This document shows, in pieces, positions 41,188 to 49,376 of a stretch of DNA of 64,000 nucleotides (position 1 is the first letter of the stretch; the number at the start of each line of letters is the position of its first letter). Source of the DNA: Bradyrhizobium barranii subsp. apii (GTDB lineage Bacteria > Pseudomonadota > Alphaproteobacteria > Rhizobiales > Xanthobacteraceae). A model generated the notes under the pieces. The model was not told the DNA's origin and did no database searches. It was given only the letters and a program-made list of their open reading frames with translations. Both the position numbers and the translations under genes were made by a program. The stretch covers positions 4,462,501-4,526,500 of the forward strand of contig NZ_CP096255.1 of the NCBI RefSeq assembly GCF_011516635.5. Reading direction: 5' to 3'.

Positions 41188-42363
41188 ATGACGCTCAAGT
41201 CGGGATTCCAATTCGCGGAGGCGCAACTTCTGCTTGAGATGGCGCAGCGTGCCTACGCCGGCACGCCATCGCTGACCGAAGCGGTGGCAACCTGCGGCCT
41301 GCCCTCCGTGCCCGATCCAAGCTCAAATTGGGCGGTCCGCAAGGACCTCACCCCGACGAGTGCCACGCTATTGGATAATTACTGGCAGGTCTGGCAGAAC
41401 CAGAGTGACACCACCCAATACGCGATCGCAGTGCGCGGCACGGTCGCAAGTGCGGCCAGCGTGTTGGCCGACTTGCTGTTCCCCCTGATCAACGCGCGCT
41501 TTGACGTGAAGCTCGGTCCGATCTCGCTGCCGTTCTATCTTGCCCGCGATGAGGGTGACAGTGCGGTGAAAGCCGGTGTGCATTCGGGCTTCGCTCTGAG
41601 TTTGCTGCTCATGCTGTTCACCACCGATAGCCCGTTGTTCGTGACCTTGGGGCTGCTCGCGGAACAGGGCAACGACGTCTACATCACCGGGCACAGCCAG
41701 GGTGCCTCGATCGCCACGCTGCTGACCTCGCTGGTCCGGCACTCGACGGATGTTTTCAAGGGGCCGGCCTACAAGACCTATACCTTCGCGCCTGCCAAGG
41801 CCGGCAACGACCATTACGCATACGATTACGCGCGGCTTGCCGCCGTCGACGGATACGGTTGGGCCGTGACGTCGACGCAGGACTGGGTGCCGCAGGCACC
41901 GTTTGCCCTGGAGTGGATATCAGACCTCAACACGCCAAATCCGCTGCGTGGGTTCGGCGGCAGTCCCAATCCTGAAGCAACGATCGCGCTCGGCAGCGTG
42001 GTCACCGACGGTGAGAACGCAGTCAATCGCGTTCGCGACGATGCGGTGAGGCGGCTCAAGCAGCGGGTCGAGAGTCTTTCTCGGAGACTGATATCCGAGA
42101 CGATCCATTTGACCGCCGCCGATCTCGGCGCGGCAACCGCCGCACCGATCACGGGATCAACGATCTCGGACTTGATCCAACAGATCCTCGACCAGCTTCA
42201 GGCCTCGCTGAACTATGCTGACGTCGGCGCGCTGCTGCCGCTCTTCGCCAACCCGGGCGGCAACCCGACCGATGGGACGCCGGGATGCCAGAAGCTGGAC
42301 TATTTCTGGCAGCACCACCTCGGCAACTACCTGAAATACATGAAGCAGCAATATGGCGGCTGA
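41188..42363 (+). CDS. Class 3 (Lipase_3) alpha/beta-hydrolase
   Basis: A 391-residue lipase. The nucleophile elbow is G-H-S170-Q-G in DVYITGHSQGAS, preceded by YAIAVRGTVASAASVLADLLF, the Lipase_3 strand with the oxyanion residue, and GVHSGFALSLL. The acid is probably the Asp in STQDWVPQAP, and a C-terminal histidine comes from FWQHHLGNYLKYM. There is no signal peptide; rhizobial relatives are likewise without one. AAGGAGGG precedes ATG 41188; an earlier in-frame ATG (41095) lacks it. The gene is the main cargo of islet 2 and ends 20 bp before its right boundary. Lipid substrate unknown. Confidence 0.85.
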   Translation: MTLKSGFQFAEAQLLLEMAQRAYAGTPSLTEAVATCGLPSVPDPSSNWAVRKDLTPTSATLLDNYWQVWQNQSDTTQYAIAVRGTVASAASVLADLLFPLINARFDVKLGPISLPFYLARDEGDSAVKAGVHSGFALSLLLMLFTTDSPLFVTLGLLAEQGNDVYITGHSQGASIATLLTSLVRHSTDVFKGPAYKTYTFAPAKAGNDHYAYDYARLAAVDGYGWAVTSTQDWVPQAPFALEWISDLNTPNPLRGFGGSPNPEATIALGSVVTDGENAVNRVRDDAVRRLKQRVESLSRRLISETIHLTAADLGAATAAPITGSTISDLIQQILDQLQASLNYADVGALLPLFANPGGNPTDGTPGCQKLDYFWQHHLGNYLKYMKQQYGG

Positions 42364-42383
42364 GCCGGGAAGGACTGCGTGCG

Positions 42384-42399
42384 CCCTCCGAGCGCACCA
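42384..42399 (+). repeat. att-like core, copy 3
   Basis: CCCTCCGAGCGCACCA, right boundary of islet 2, also preceded by G as in copy 2 and followed by CCTTC. It is 9 bp from the 3' end of the 61-residue gene at 42409. Confidence 0.88.
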
Positions 42400-42408
42400 C
42401 CTTCATCC

Positions 42409-42594
42409 TTATCGCTGTTTTGGCTGGATTTCGGCGACTGCCTCGCGCGGTGCTCGTTGGTCCAAGCGATCATCAGCTTGTCCGCCGGTCAAAGTGACCG
42501 GCGGGAATATGCTGTCGTAGATCGCACGCGCCTCACGGATGAGGCGCTGCCGCTCGAGCTCGGATTTCGGAACGAATCGAACGATTTTGGTCAT
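42409..42594 (-). CDS. Small conserved protein cotranscribed with the zinc GTPase
   Basis: A 61-residue hydrophilic protein: MTKIVRFVPKSELERQRLIREARAIYDSIFPP, then a polar tail. No cysteines or histidines, so not itself an obvious zinc binder. The start overlaps the GTPase stop by 4 bp (ATGA on the minus strand), so it is translationally coupled and under the same putative Zur control. No family recognised; the N-terminal helix resembles short adaptor-like proteins only in general character. Confidence 0.7.
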   Translation of the reverse strand: MTKIVRFVPKSELERQRLIREARAIYDSIFPPVTLTGGQADDRLDQRAPREAVAEIQPKQR

Positions 42595-43811
42595 TGGTGG
42601 TCCGCCTGGGCGATTTCATCCGCGCGGCGCCAGACCGGGAAGGGGTCTGCGAGCTTCGCCCATTCCGTGACGTTCATCGCCGGCTTTCCCGGGACGAGGC
42701 AGGCATCCAGACGGGCGCGGAGCGAACCTTCATCCATGCTGGTGCCGATGAACACGATTTCCTGGCGGCGATCGCCATAGATGTCGTTCCAGTTCGCACG
42801 CAGCTGCTTCCGCCAGGGCGGATCATCCGGCCATCGTTCCGCGGGTACGGCCGCCCACCAGAAGCCAAGCGCCTGCGTGCGCGTGATCGTGCCAGCCTGG
42901 CTGATCTCGCCAAGCCATTGCGGGCGTGTTGCCAGCCAGAAATGTCCCTTGGCGCGAATGACGCCGGGCCAGGGCTCCCTGACGAACTTGTCGAACTTTT
43001 CGGGATCGAACGGCCGGCGCGCGCGATAGACGAAGTTCGTCACGCCGTATTCCTCGGTCTCCGGCACGTGATCGGCAAAGCCGTAGAGCTCTTTGAACCA
43101 GAGCGGATGCTGCTGCGCCCGCTCGAAGTCGAACCGGCCGGTGTCGAGAATGCGATCGAAGGCGACCCGGCTGTGGTTGGCTTCGATCAGATCCGCGTCC
43201 GGATTGAGCGCGCGGATGATCTTTCGCGCTGCCTCGCGTTGTGCGGGCGACGCGTCGTCGACCTTGTTGAGAACGATGACGTCGGCAAATTCGATCTGCT
43301 CGACGAGGAGATCGACCAGCGTGCGCTTGTCGTTCGCCAGCGCTTCGCCGCGCTGATCGAGAAAATCCGTCGACGAATAGTCTTTGAGCAGGTTCACGGC
43401 GTCGACCACGGTGACCATGGTGTCGAGACGCGCCACATCGGAGAGGCTTTCGCCGTCTTCGGAACGGAAATCGAAGGTCGCCGCAACCGGCAGCGGTTCG
43501 GAGATGCCGGTGGATTCGATCAAGAGATAATCGAAGCGGCCATTTTCTGCGAGGGCGCGCACCTCCTTCAGGAGGTCGTCTCGCAGTGTGCAGCAGATGC
43601 AGCCGTTCGTCATCTCGACGAGCTTCTTGTCAGTCCGGGACAGGTTCGCACCGCCATCGCGAACCAGATCCGCATCGATGTTCACCTCGCTCATGTCGTT
43701 GACGATCACCGCCACCTTCAGGCCGTGCCGGTTGTTCAGGACGTGGTTCAGCAAAGTGGTCTTTCCAGCCCCGAGGAAGCCGGACAAGACGGTGACGGGG
43801 AGTTTTTGCAT
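42591..43811 (-). CDS. zigA: Zinc metallochaperone GTPase, ZigA/COG0523 family
   Basis: A 406-residue CobW/COG0523 GTPase. Walker A is GFLGAGKTTL (11-20), the metal motif CxCC is C71-I-C73-C74 in MTNGCICCTLRDD, the Walker B/Switch region is LLIESTGISEP, and the guanine motif is VLNKVD. The C-terminal CobW domain runs from about 245 to 390. Such proteins hand zinc to client enzymes under zinc starvation. A perfect palindrome of Zur type lies 66 bp upstream of the ATG. The small 61-residue gene is coupled downstream. Clients are not identifiable here. Confidence 0.9.
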   Translation of the reverse strand: MQKLPVTVLSGFLGAGKTTLLNHVLNNRHGLKVAVIVNDMSEVNIDADLVRDGGANLSRTDKKLVEMTNGCICCTLRDDLLKEVRALAENGRFDYLLIESTGISEPLPVAATFDFRSEDGESLSDVARLDTMVTVVDAVNLLKDYSSTDFLDQRGEALANDKRTLVDLLVEQIEFADVIVLNKVDDASPAQREAARKIIRALNPDADLIEANHSRVAFDRILDTGRFDFERAQQHPLWFKELYGFADHVPETEEYGVTNFVYRARRPFDPEKFDKFVREPWPGVIRAKGHFWLATRPQWLGEISQAGTITRTQALGFWWAAVPAERWPDDPPWRKQLRANWNDIYGDRRQEIVFIGTSMDEGSLRARLDACLVPGKPAMNVTEWAKLADPFPVWRRADEIAQADHQ

Positions 43812-43877
43812 GGAGATCGAAGAGCCTTTTCAACGGGATAGGACGGTGACGCTTGGGGAGGGGCATTGGGACCGGGT

Positions 43878-43899
43878 ATGTAATGTTATAACATTACAT
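43878..43899. promoter_or_regulatory. Zur box upstream of zigA
   Basis: Perfect 22-bp palindrome; the half site is ATGTAATGTTA, followed directly by its reverse complement. The core GTAATGTTATAACATTAC fits the alphaproteobacterial Zur motif. The only gene starting away from it within 600 bp is zigA; the rest of 43812-44036 holds no gene. Confidence 0.85.
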
Positions 43900-44036
43900 T
43901 CGCTGGCGGCGCCGCCGTCAAGTCGTTTCGCGGCTCAGCTGAAATTCACGCGAACATTGAGGTGGATGATCGTTGTAACGATCGGCTGCCGCTCAGCTCC
44001 AGGCAGCAGCGCGCTCGAAGGACCGGCGCGGGCCTC

Positions 44037-44294
44037 TCAGCCATATTCGTCGCCGATCCCGTATTCGCGGTAGATCTCGAGCGGATCCGTGTCCGGAAAC
44101 AGGCGGCATTTGGCCTGGGCGAGATGCAGGCTCACCGCCGACGGCTCCTTGCCGTTCGCCAGCATCTTGCGGATGTCGTCCATATGCGCGCTCGGCTGGT
44201 GTTTTGGTTCGAGCTGCTCCAGCGCGACGAGCGCGGTCGCCAGGGCCTCGGTCAGCACCCAGTCGTCGTGGCCCGTGATTCCCTTCTTCGGCAT
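44037..44294 (-). CDS. Small conserved Rhizobiales protein, unknown function
   Basis: An 85-residue cytoplasmic protein: MPKKGITGHDDWVLTEALATALVALEQLEPKHQPSAHMDDIRKML, then LHLAQAKCRLFPDTDPLEIYREYG. Predicted mostly helical, with no known motif. I believe I have seen close relatives annotated as hypothetical in Bradyrhizobium. ATG 44294 is preferred over ATG 44309 (which adds MWGLP) because GGGG lies 8 nt upstream. Monocistronic. Confidence 0.68.
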   Translation of the reverse strand: MPKKGITGHDDWVLTEALATALVALEQLEPKHQPSAHMDDIRKMLANGKEPSAVSLHLAQAKCRLFPDTDPLEIYREYGIGDEYG

Positions 44295-44509
44295 CGGCAG
44301 ACCCCACATGCGGTGGCTGTGCCAATGTACCGTAGCTTCCGGCGAATCTCCATCGCGCAGCTGGCAACCTCGCGTTTACGTGGAACACGCAGGCCCCGGT
44401 ACTCTCGCTTGCATTATGAACGCGCGTGGCTAAAAGGCGGCCGGCGATCGTATCTTTGTCGAAATAAAGATGGCGTAGACGGGTCGCACCGCTCAGGGCT
44501 GGAGCCAGC

Positions 44510-44884
44510 ATGGTCTTTCTTAGCTTCGTCTACCGCTTCGTGACGAACTTCGCCTTCATGGCGATGGTCTATTTCAGCCTGAATTTCATGGAGAAATACC
44601 AGAACCGGGCGATCCTCGCGATCCTGGTGCTGGTCTATGCCGGCATGCGCGCGGCCTCGACGCTGCGTGCGTTCTATTTCTTCCAGAAGATCGAGAAGCT
44701 GGAGGCGGAGACCAAGCGCCTGCAGGCTCCGATCAATGACGGTTCGGGCGCAACGAACGCGCGCAAGCAGGTCGTGGCCGACGTTGGCCGGCTGCGCCGC
44801 GACGGCGAGCTCAAGTCCTATATGGACCTGTTCTTCCTGGCGCTGATCGTGCTGCTCTGTGTCGCCAACATCATGCGCCAGTAG
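44510..44884 (+). CDS. Small membrane protein with internal charged helix
   Basis: A 124-residue protein with three hydrophobic segments: VTNFAFMAMVYFSLNFM, RAILAILVLVYAGMRAA and, at the C-terminus, MDLFFLALIVLLCVANIM. Between the second and third lies a charged, possibly coiled-coil stretch (FFQKIEKLEAETKRLQAP). No family recognised. It ends 3 bp before the convergent deacetylase gene. Unknown function. Confidence 0.72.
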   Translation: MVFLSFVYRFVTNFAFMAMVYFSLNFMEKYQNRAILAILVLVYAGMRAASTLRAFYFFQKIEKLEAETKRLQAPINDGSGATNARKQVVADVGRLRRDGELKSYMDLFFLALIVLLCVANIMRQ

Positions 44885-44887
44885 AGC

Positions 44888-46201
44888 TTACTGCGCGCGC
44901 TTCTTCAGGCTGGCGACGCGGGTCGGATGCGTCGCGGAACTCCGCGGTGTGGCGCCCTTGGGCGCCGTGCTCTTGGGGGCAATGCTCTTGGGGGCGGTGC
45001 CCGTAGCCTGCGCGGTGTGCTTCGCTCCGGCCGGCGCCGTATGTGCGGTCCGATGTCCGCGCGACTTGCCGGCCTTGCCCTTGGCCGCATGGGGCGTCTC
45101 GGCCGCCATTGCCAGCCGCATCGCGGCGCGCCGCGACAAGGTCGTCGACAGCAGGACCTCGACCGAGCCCTCGGGGATGGCAAAGAGATCGCGGTCGGGC
45201 ACGGGCAGGGTGGCTGCGACATTCGCCAGCGCCATGGTCTTGCGCGGCAGCAGCGGCTGATGCTCGGTCTGCGCGTTGAGGTCGGCAAGCGAGGGCGCCG
45301 GCAGCGTCTTGGTCTGAGCGAACACGAAGTTCGGCACGGACGGCCAGCGGGCGATCGGCACGGTTTCGGTCGGCGGATGCAGCAGCCATTCCACCGGCGT
45401 GGTCGGCGTCGCCGGCCGGTCGGCGGTCGCGGGCACCACATGCACGATGCGATAGCCGCGCGCCTTGAGGTCGCGGATGATCTTCGGCAGCGCCGCCACC
45501 GTACGGGGCTGGATGTCGTGCAGCAGCAGGATGCCCTTGCCCTTGGCTTCCAGCCGCTGGATCGCGAGCTGATAGACGCGGTCGGACGACACATGGCGCC
45601 AGTCGTCGGCGGGGAAGTCGGCGCTCCAGACCTGGATGCCGCGCGAGATCAGCAGGTTTTCGACGCCTTCGGCGCGCATCAGGCCGGGAATGCGGAAGAA
45701 CGGCGCGAGCTTGGACGAATCGGTCATCGCGGCCGAGGTCCACTCGATGCCGCCGTTGATCTGCGCCTCGGCCTTGTCGAGCGGCATCCGGTCGAACGTC
45801 AGCGGATGGTTCATGCTGTGCGTGCCGACAGTGTGGCCCGCGGCAATCAGCTTGCGCACGCCTTCCGGGTTCGCCTTGGCCTGCTCGCCGATGATGAAGA
45901 AGGTCGCCTTGATGCACTCGTCGTCGAGCATCTTGAGGATCTGGTTCGAATATTTCGGCAGCGGACCGTCGTCGAAGGTCAGGACGACTTCATGGTCCTT
46001 CAGCGGCAGCGTTTCGCGGTACTGCATGGTGCCGATGCGCGGATGCTCGCGCGGATCGACCACGAGGGTGCGGGAGGTCCCGAGCGCGTCCGGATGGCCG
46101 GGACAGTCCTCCGCAAGGGCCGCCGGTGAACCGACGACCAACAGCCCCAGATAGAGGACGATCCACGATCGCGTCCGAACAACAACGCTACTTCCGATCA
46201 T
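44888..46201 (-). CDS. Exported NodB-family polysaccharide deacetylase with basic C-terminal tail
   Basis: A 437-residue protein. A signal peptide (SWIVLYLGLLVVGSPAALA) is followed by a NodB domain (about 65-260): motif 1 TFDDGP, motif 2 HSMNH (metal histidines), motif 3 FFRIPG in place of RxPY, motif 4 SADFPADDW, motif 5 LLHD. The last 170 residues are not NodB: a Pro/Ala-rich link and a basic tail with repeats APKSIAPKSTAPKGATPRS that might bind the cell wall or anionic polymer. It removes acetyl groups from a polysaccharide or peptidoglycan. Adjacent paralogue at 46363. The Gly in motif 3 may change activity. Confidence 0.88.
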   Translation of the reverse strand: MIGSSVVVRTRSWIVLYLGLLVVGSPAALAEDCPGHPDALGTSRTLVVDPREHPRIGTMQYRETLPLKDHEVVLTFDDGPLPKYSNQILKMLDDECIKATFFIIGEQAKANPEGVRKLIAAGHTVGTHSMNHPLTFDRMPLDKAEAQINGGIEWTSAAMTDSSKLAPFFRIPGLMRAEGVENLLISRGIQVWSADFPADDWRHVSSDRVYQLAIQRLEAKGKGILLLHDIQPRTVAALPKIIRDLKARGYRIVHVVPATADRPATPTTPVEWLLHPPTETVPIARWPSVPNFVFAQTKTLPAPSLADLNAQTEHQPLLPRKTMALANVAATLPVPDRDLFAIPEGSVEVLLSTTLSRRAAMRLAMAAETPHAAKGKAGKSRGHRTAHTAPAGAKHTAQATGTAPKSIAPKSTAPKGATPRSSATHPTRVASLKKRAQ

Positions 46202-46362
46202 GAACCTCGTCTGCCTCCTTACGCGACTGCCGCCTTAATTGGTCGGAGACGCCCAGAAACGGTTCAGGCGCAATACCCTCTACATCCTTGCATGCCGTAG
46301 CATGAACAGACTGTTAATAGGGCCCAAATCACCCCATTTTGCACCGCCGTGACATTACGGCA

Positions 46363-47169
46363 TCAATGCGCATCGGCGCTCTTTTGTGATGTGCCCGCCG
46401 GCACGACGTGAACGACGCGATAACCGTTGTCCCTGAGGTACCGCAGGAAGGCCGGCATGATCGCGGCCGTGCGTGCCTTGGGGTCGTGGAAGAGGATGAT
46501 GCCCTTGCCGGCGGCGGCGAGGCGCTCGGTGACGAGCTTCAATTCCTGCTCCGGCGTCATCTCGTTCCAGTCGCTGGCCCAGAGGTCGGCCCCGAACACG
46601 ACGATGCCGCGTGACTGGAGCAGGTCGAGCTGCGCTGGCGTCCCCTCGAAATAGGGGAAGCGGAAGAACGGCGTCGAGGGCGTCGTCGTCGACGCGCCTT
46701 TGAGCGCCGTCTCGTCGGCTGCGATGCCGCGGTCGATCTCGCTCTTCGCCTTCTCGAACGGGATCCGCGCCATGAACGGGTGCGACCAGGTGTGGTGGCC
46801 GATGGAGTGGCCCTCGCGCGCGATGCGCTTGACCATGTCAGGATGTTCGGAGGCGTGCAGGCCGATCAGGAAGAAGGTGGCGCGCACGCATTCCTGCGCC
46901 AGCGCTGCCAGCACCTTCGACGTCGTCGGCGGATGCGGGCCATCGTCGAAGGTCAGCACGACCTCGTGATCGGCGAGCGGCAGCGTCTGCGGAAAGCTCT
47001 TCAGGCCGACGCGCGGCGTGGTCTTGGCGTCGACGCTCAGAACGCGCGAGGTGCCGAGCGCGTCCTTGCGCGGGCAGTCCGCGGCCTCCGAAGCGGCGAT
47101 GCCGATGAGGCCCGCGAAGACCGCGCCCACCGAGATCGACATCCATTTCAGCCGAAGCATCTTTGCCAT
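46363..47169 (-). CDS. Exported NodB-family polysaccharide deacetylase
   Basis: A 268-residue paralogue of the preceding protein, without the C-terminal tail. Signal peptide WMSISVGAVFAGLIGIAASEAA; then DCPRKDALGTSRVLSVDAKTTPRVGL, shared with the neighbour (DCPGHPDALGTSRTLVVDPREHPRIG). All five NodB motifs are standard: TFDDGP, HHTWSHPF (metal His), FFRFPYFEG (RxPY), GADLWASDW and LFHD. Expected to be a metal-dependent deacetylase in the periplasm. The 161-bp gap to the paralogue suggests separate promoters. Divergent from mgtE. Confidence 0.9.
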   Translation of the reverse strand: MAKMLRLKWMSISVGAVFAGLIGIAASEAADCPRKDALGTSRVLSVDAKTTPRVGLKSFPQTLPLADHEVVLTFDDGPHPPTTSKVLAALAQECVRATFFLIGLHASEHPDMVKRIAREGHSIGHHTWSHPFMARIPFEKAKSEIDRGIAADETALKGASTTTPSTPFFRFPYFEGTPAQLDLLQSRGIVVFGADLWASDWNEMTPEQELKLVTERLAAAGKGIILFHDPKARTAAIMPAFLRYLRDNGYRVVHVVPAGTSQKSADAH

Positions 47170-47251
47170 TGCGCTCGCAGTTCGCTTGTGGGTATTGCCT
47201 GACCGTCAGCTCAGACCACTCGTTCCAACCTGTCAAACGGCGAGGCGCGCC

Positions 47252-48673
47252 ATGGATGAACATATGGACGGTGCCCCATCCGCTGAGGCCTCGGTACTCG
47301 ACCACGTTCCGATGCGCAATGAAGACGGCGAAATTCGTCACGAATTCGTCGAGGAGATTGCCCATGCGATCGAGGCCGGCGACAGCGCCGCGCTGCGCGC
47401 CTGTGTCGCCGAGCTGCACGAGGCCGATCTCGGCGATCTGATCGGCGCTCTCGCGCCCGACCACCGCGTTCGCCTGGTCGAGCTGACCGGGCGCGACTTC
47501 GACTTCTCGGCGCTGAACGAACTCGACGAGGGCGTGCGCGAGGAGATCCTCGAGGAGCTGCCGCCGGAGACCGTCGCGGAAGGCGTCCGCGAGCTCGAAT
47601 CCGACGACGCGGTCGAGCTGCTGGAAACCCTGGACGAGGCGGAGCAGGAGGAGATCCTCGAGAAGCTGCCGTTGCAGGAGCGCGTCGCGCTCGAGCGCAG
47701 CCTGCTTTATCCCGAAAATTCCGCCGGCCGCCGGATGCAGACCGAGTTCATCGCGGTGCCGCAGGATTTCACCGTCGGGCAGGCGATCGACTACATGCGC
47801 GAGACGCCGGATCTGCCCGACCGCTTCTACGAGATCTACGTCGTGGACAAGGACCAGCATTGGCAGGGCGCGGTCTCGCTCGACGTCCTGCTCCGCGCCC
47901 GCCGCCCGGTGGCGCTTGCCGAGCTGACCGACGAGGATCGCCGCCGCGTCTCCGTCCTGGAGGACCAGGAGGAGGTGGCGCGCATGTTCGGCAAGTACAA
48001 TCTCGTCGCGGCACCGGTGCTCGATACCCAGGATCGCCTCGTCGGCGTCATCACCGTCGACGACGTCGTGGACGTGATCGAGGAGGAGGCGGACGAGGAC
48101 CTCAAGGCGCTCGGCGGCGTCAACAGCGACGAAGAACTCTCCGACACCGTGTTCACCATTGCGCGGGCGCGGTTCAACTGGCTGCTGGTCAATCTCGCCA
48201 CCGCCTTTCTTGCATCCTCGGTGCTCGGCCTGTTCGAGGGGCAGCTCGAGAAGATGGTCGCGCTTGCGGTGCTGGCGCCGATCGTCGCGAGCCAGGGCGG
48301 CAATGCCGCGACCCAGACCATGACGGTCGCGGTGCGCGCGCTTGCGACGCGCGAGCTCGGCTCCTCCAACGCCTGGCGCGTGGTGATGCGCGAAGGCCTG
48401 GTCGGGCTCGTCAACGGCCTTGCCTTCGCCTTGATTACGGGCATCGCGGCGGTCGCCTGGTTCAAGATCCCGGGCCTCGGCATCGTCATCGGGCTTGCGA
48501 TCATCTGCAACCTCGTCGCCGGCGCGCTCGGCGGCATCCTGATCCCGATGGCGCTCGAACGCGTCAGGGCCGATCCGGCGGTCGCGTCAGGCACGTTCGT
48601 CACGACGGTGACCGACGTCGTCGGCTTCTTCTCCTTCCTCGGCATCGCGACGCTGTGGTTCGGGTTGAGGTAG
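47252..48673 (+). CDS. mgtE: MgtE-family magnesium transporter
   Basis: A 473-residue MgtE. It has the N-terminal superhelical domain (about 30-150, with EEILEELPPETVAEGVRELESDDAVELLETLDEAEQEEILEKLP), a CBS pair (about 160-280, ending LVGVITVDDVVDVIEEEADED) and five transmembrane helices with the pore signature APIVASQGGNAATQTMTVAVRAL. Magnesium binding to the N and CBS domains closes the pore in studied members. ATG 47252 is preceded by GAGG. No Mg-responsive leader is visible. The upstream frame to 47018 overlaps the deacetylase and is not part of the gene. Confidence 0.95.
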   Translation: MDEHMDGAPSAEASVLDHVPMRNEDGEIRHEFVEEIAHAIEAGDSAALRACVAELHEADLGDLIGALAPDHRVRLVELTGRDFDFSALNELDEGVREEILEELPPETVAEGVRELESDDAVELLETLDEAEQEEILEKLPLQERVALERSLLYPENSAGRRMQTEFIAVPQDFTVGQAIDYMRETPDLPDRFYEIYVVDKDQHWQGAVSLDVLLRARRPVALAELTDEDRRRVSVLEDQEEVARMFGKYNLVAAPVLDTQDRLVGVITVDDVVDVIEEEADEDLKALGGVNSDEELSDTVFTIARARFNWLLVNLATAFLASSVLGLFEGQLEKMVALAVLAPIVASQGGNAATQTMTVAVRALATRELGSSNAWRVVMREGLVGLVNGLAFALITGIAAVAWFKIPGLGIVIGLAIICNLVAGALGGILIPMALERVRADPAVASGTFVTTVTDVVGFFSFLGIATLWFGLR

Positions 48674-48906
48674 CGGGCCGCACGCTCTCTCTCGTGTCCC
48701 GGGCGCGCTGCAACGCTCTTGGCGTTGCTGCGCGGAACCGGGACCCAGAAAGCGGCGAGGTCCACTGCGGCGAGATGGGCCCCGGCTCAGCAGCGCACCG
48801 CTGCGCGCTGTGCTGCGTCCGGGGCACGAGACCCTATACGCGGCGCTATCTTTAATCCGAACTTAAGCGACCTGCCGCATCATTGCCCGTGCTTGGGGGA
48901 ATGAAC

Positions 48907-49236
48907 ATGCGGTTGCGGCTGAAGGCGGACGGACGGGTCGTCGAGTTGCGGGATGGGCAGGAGCTTCCGGTCCAGTCATTTCCAGTCCAGCCGTTGCCGG
49001 TCCAGCCGGCGGCCAATGCCGCCCCTGGCGATGATGCCAGCTCGCTCGCCGTGCGCGCTCTGCGCCGTCGCGCCTGCCTCACCCAGATGGAGTTCGCCGC
49101 CAAGCTCGGCGTTCCCGTCGAGACGATCCGCAACTGGGAGCAGGGCAAGCGCGCCCCGCGAGGACCCGCCCGCGCGCTGCTCGCCGTGATCGCGCATGCG
49201 CCGGACACCGTATTCCAGGCGCTCGCCAAAGCCTGA
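48907..49236 (+). CDS. Helix-turn-helix (XRE-type) regulator
   Basis: A 109-residue protein. Residues 50-105 form an XRE/HigA-type helix-turn-helix: LAVRALRRRACLTQMEFAAKLGVPVETIRNWEQGKRAPRGPARALLAVIAHAP, close to antitoxin-like DNA-binding domains. The N-terminal 45 residues are unusual, with a PVQ repeat (LPVQSFPVQPLPVQPAA). ATG 48907 is preceded by GGGGGA at a good distance, better than ATG 48901. No toxin gene adjoins, so not a typical toxin-antitoxin pair. Confidence 0.82.
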   Translation: MRLRLKADGRVVELRDGQELPVQSFPVQPLPVQPAANAAPGDDASSLAVRALRRRACLTQMEFAAKLGVPVETIRNWEQGKRAPRGPARALLAVIAHAPDTVFQALAKA

Positions 49237-49376
49237 CGTCCAGGCGCGAACCTCCCGTTAGCATTGCGCTGAATATCCGGCCCGGCGCCGGCGTCGTCCG
49301 TTGGCAGTGTCATGGGCCGGGTCCATAATGGCGCCCGGATGAAGTTTTGAGGCGATCGCAACAGAGAGGATTCCTC

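Larger units (their letters stand above)
40638..42399. mobile_element. tRNA-Leu islet 2 (lipase cargo), no integrase
   Basis: A 1.8-kb segment between the second and third copies of the 16-bp core. It carries a class 3 lipase gene and perhaps one small gene. The 5' half is visibly AT-richer than the surroundings (for example 41060-41100). Confidence 0.65.

Noticed and set aside
47018..47251. N-terminal extension of MgtE
   Set aside because: It overlaps the divergent deacetylase gene and is not part of the MgtE fold; ATG 47252 has a Shine-Dalgarno site.
47170..47251. Magnesium riboswitch before mgtE
   Set aside because: Only about 80 nt are available and no stable conserved structure is visible.
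48907..49236. Antitoxin of a toxin-antitoxin pair
   Set aside because: The XRE domain resembles HigA-type antitoxins but no small toxin-like gene lies on either side.
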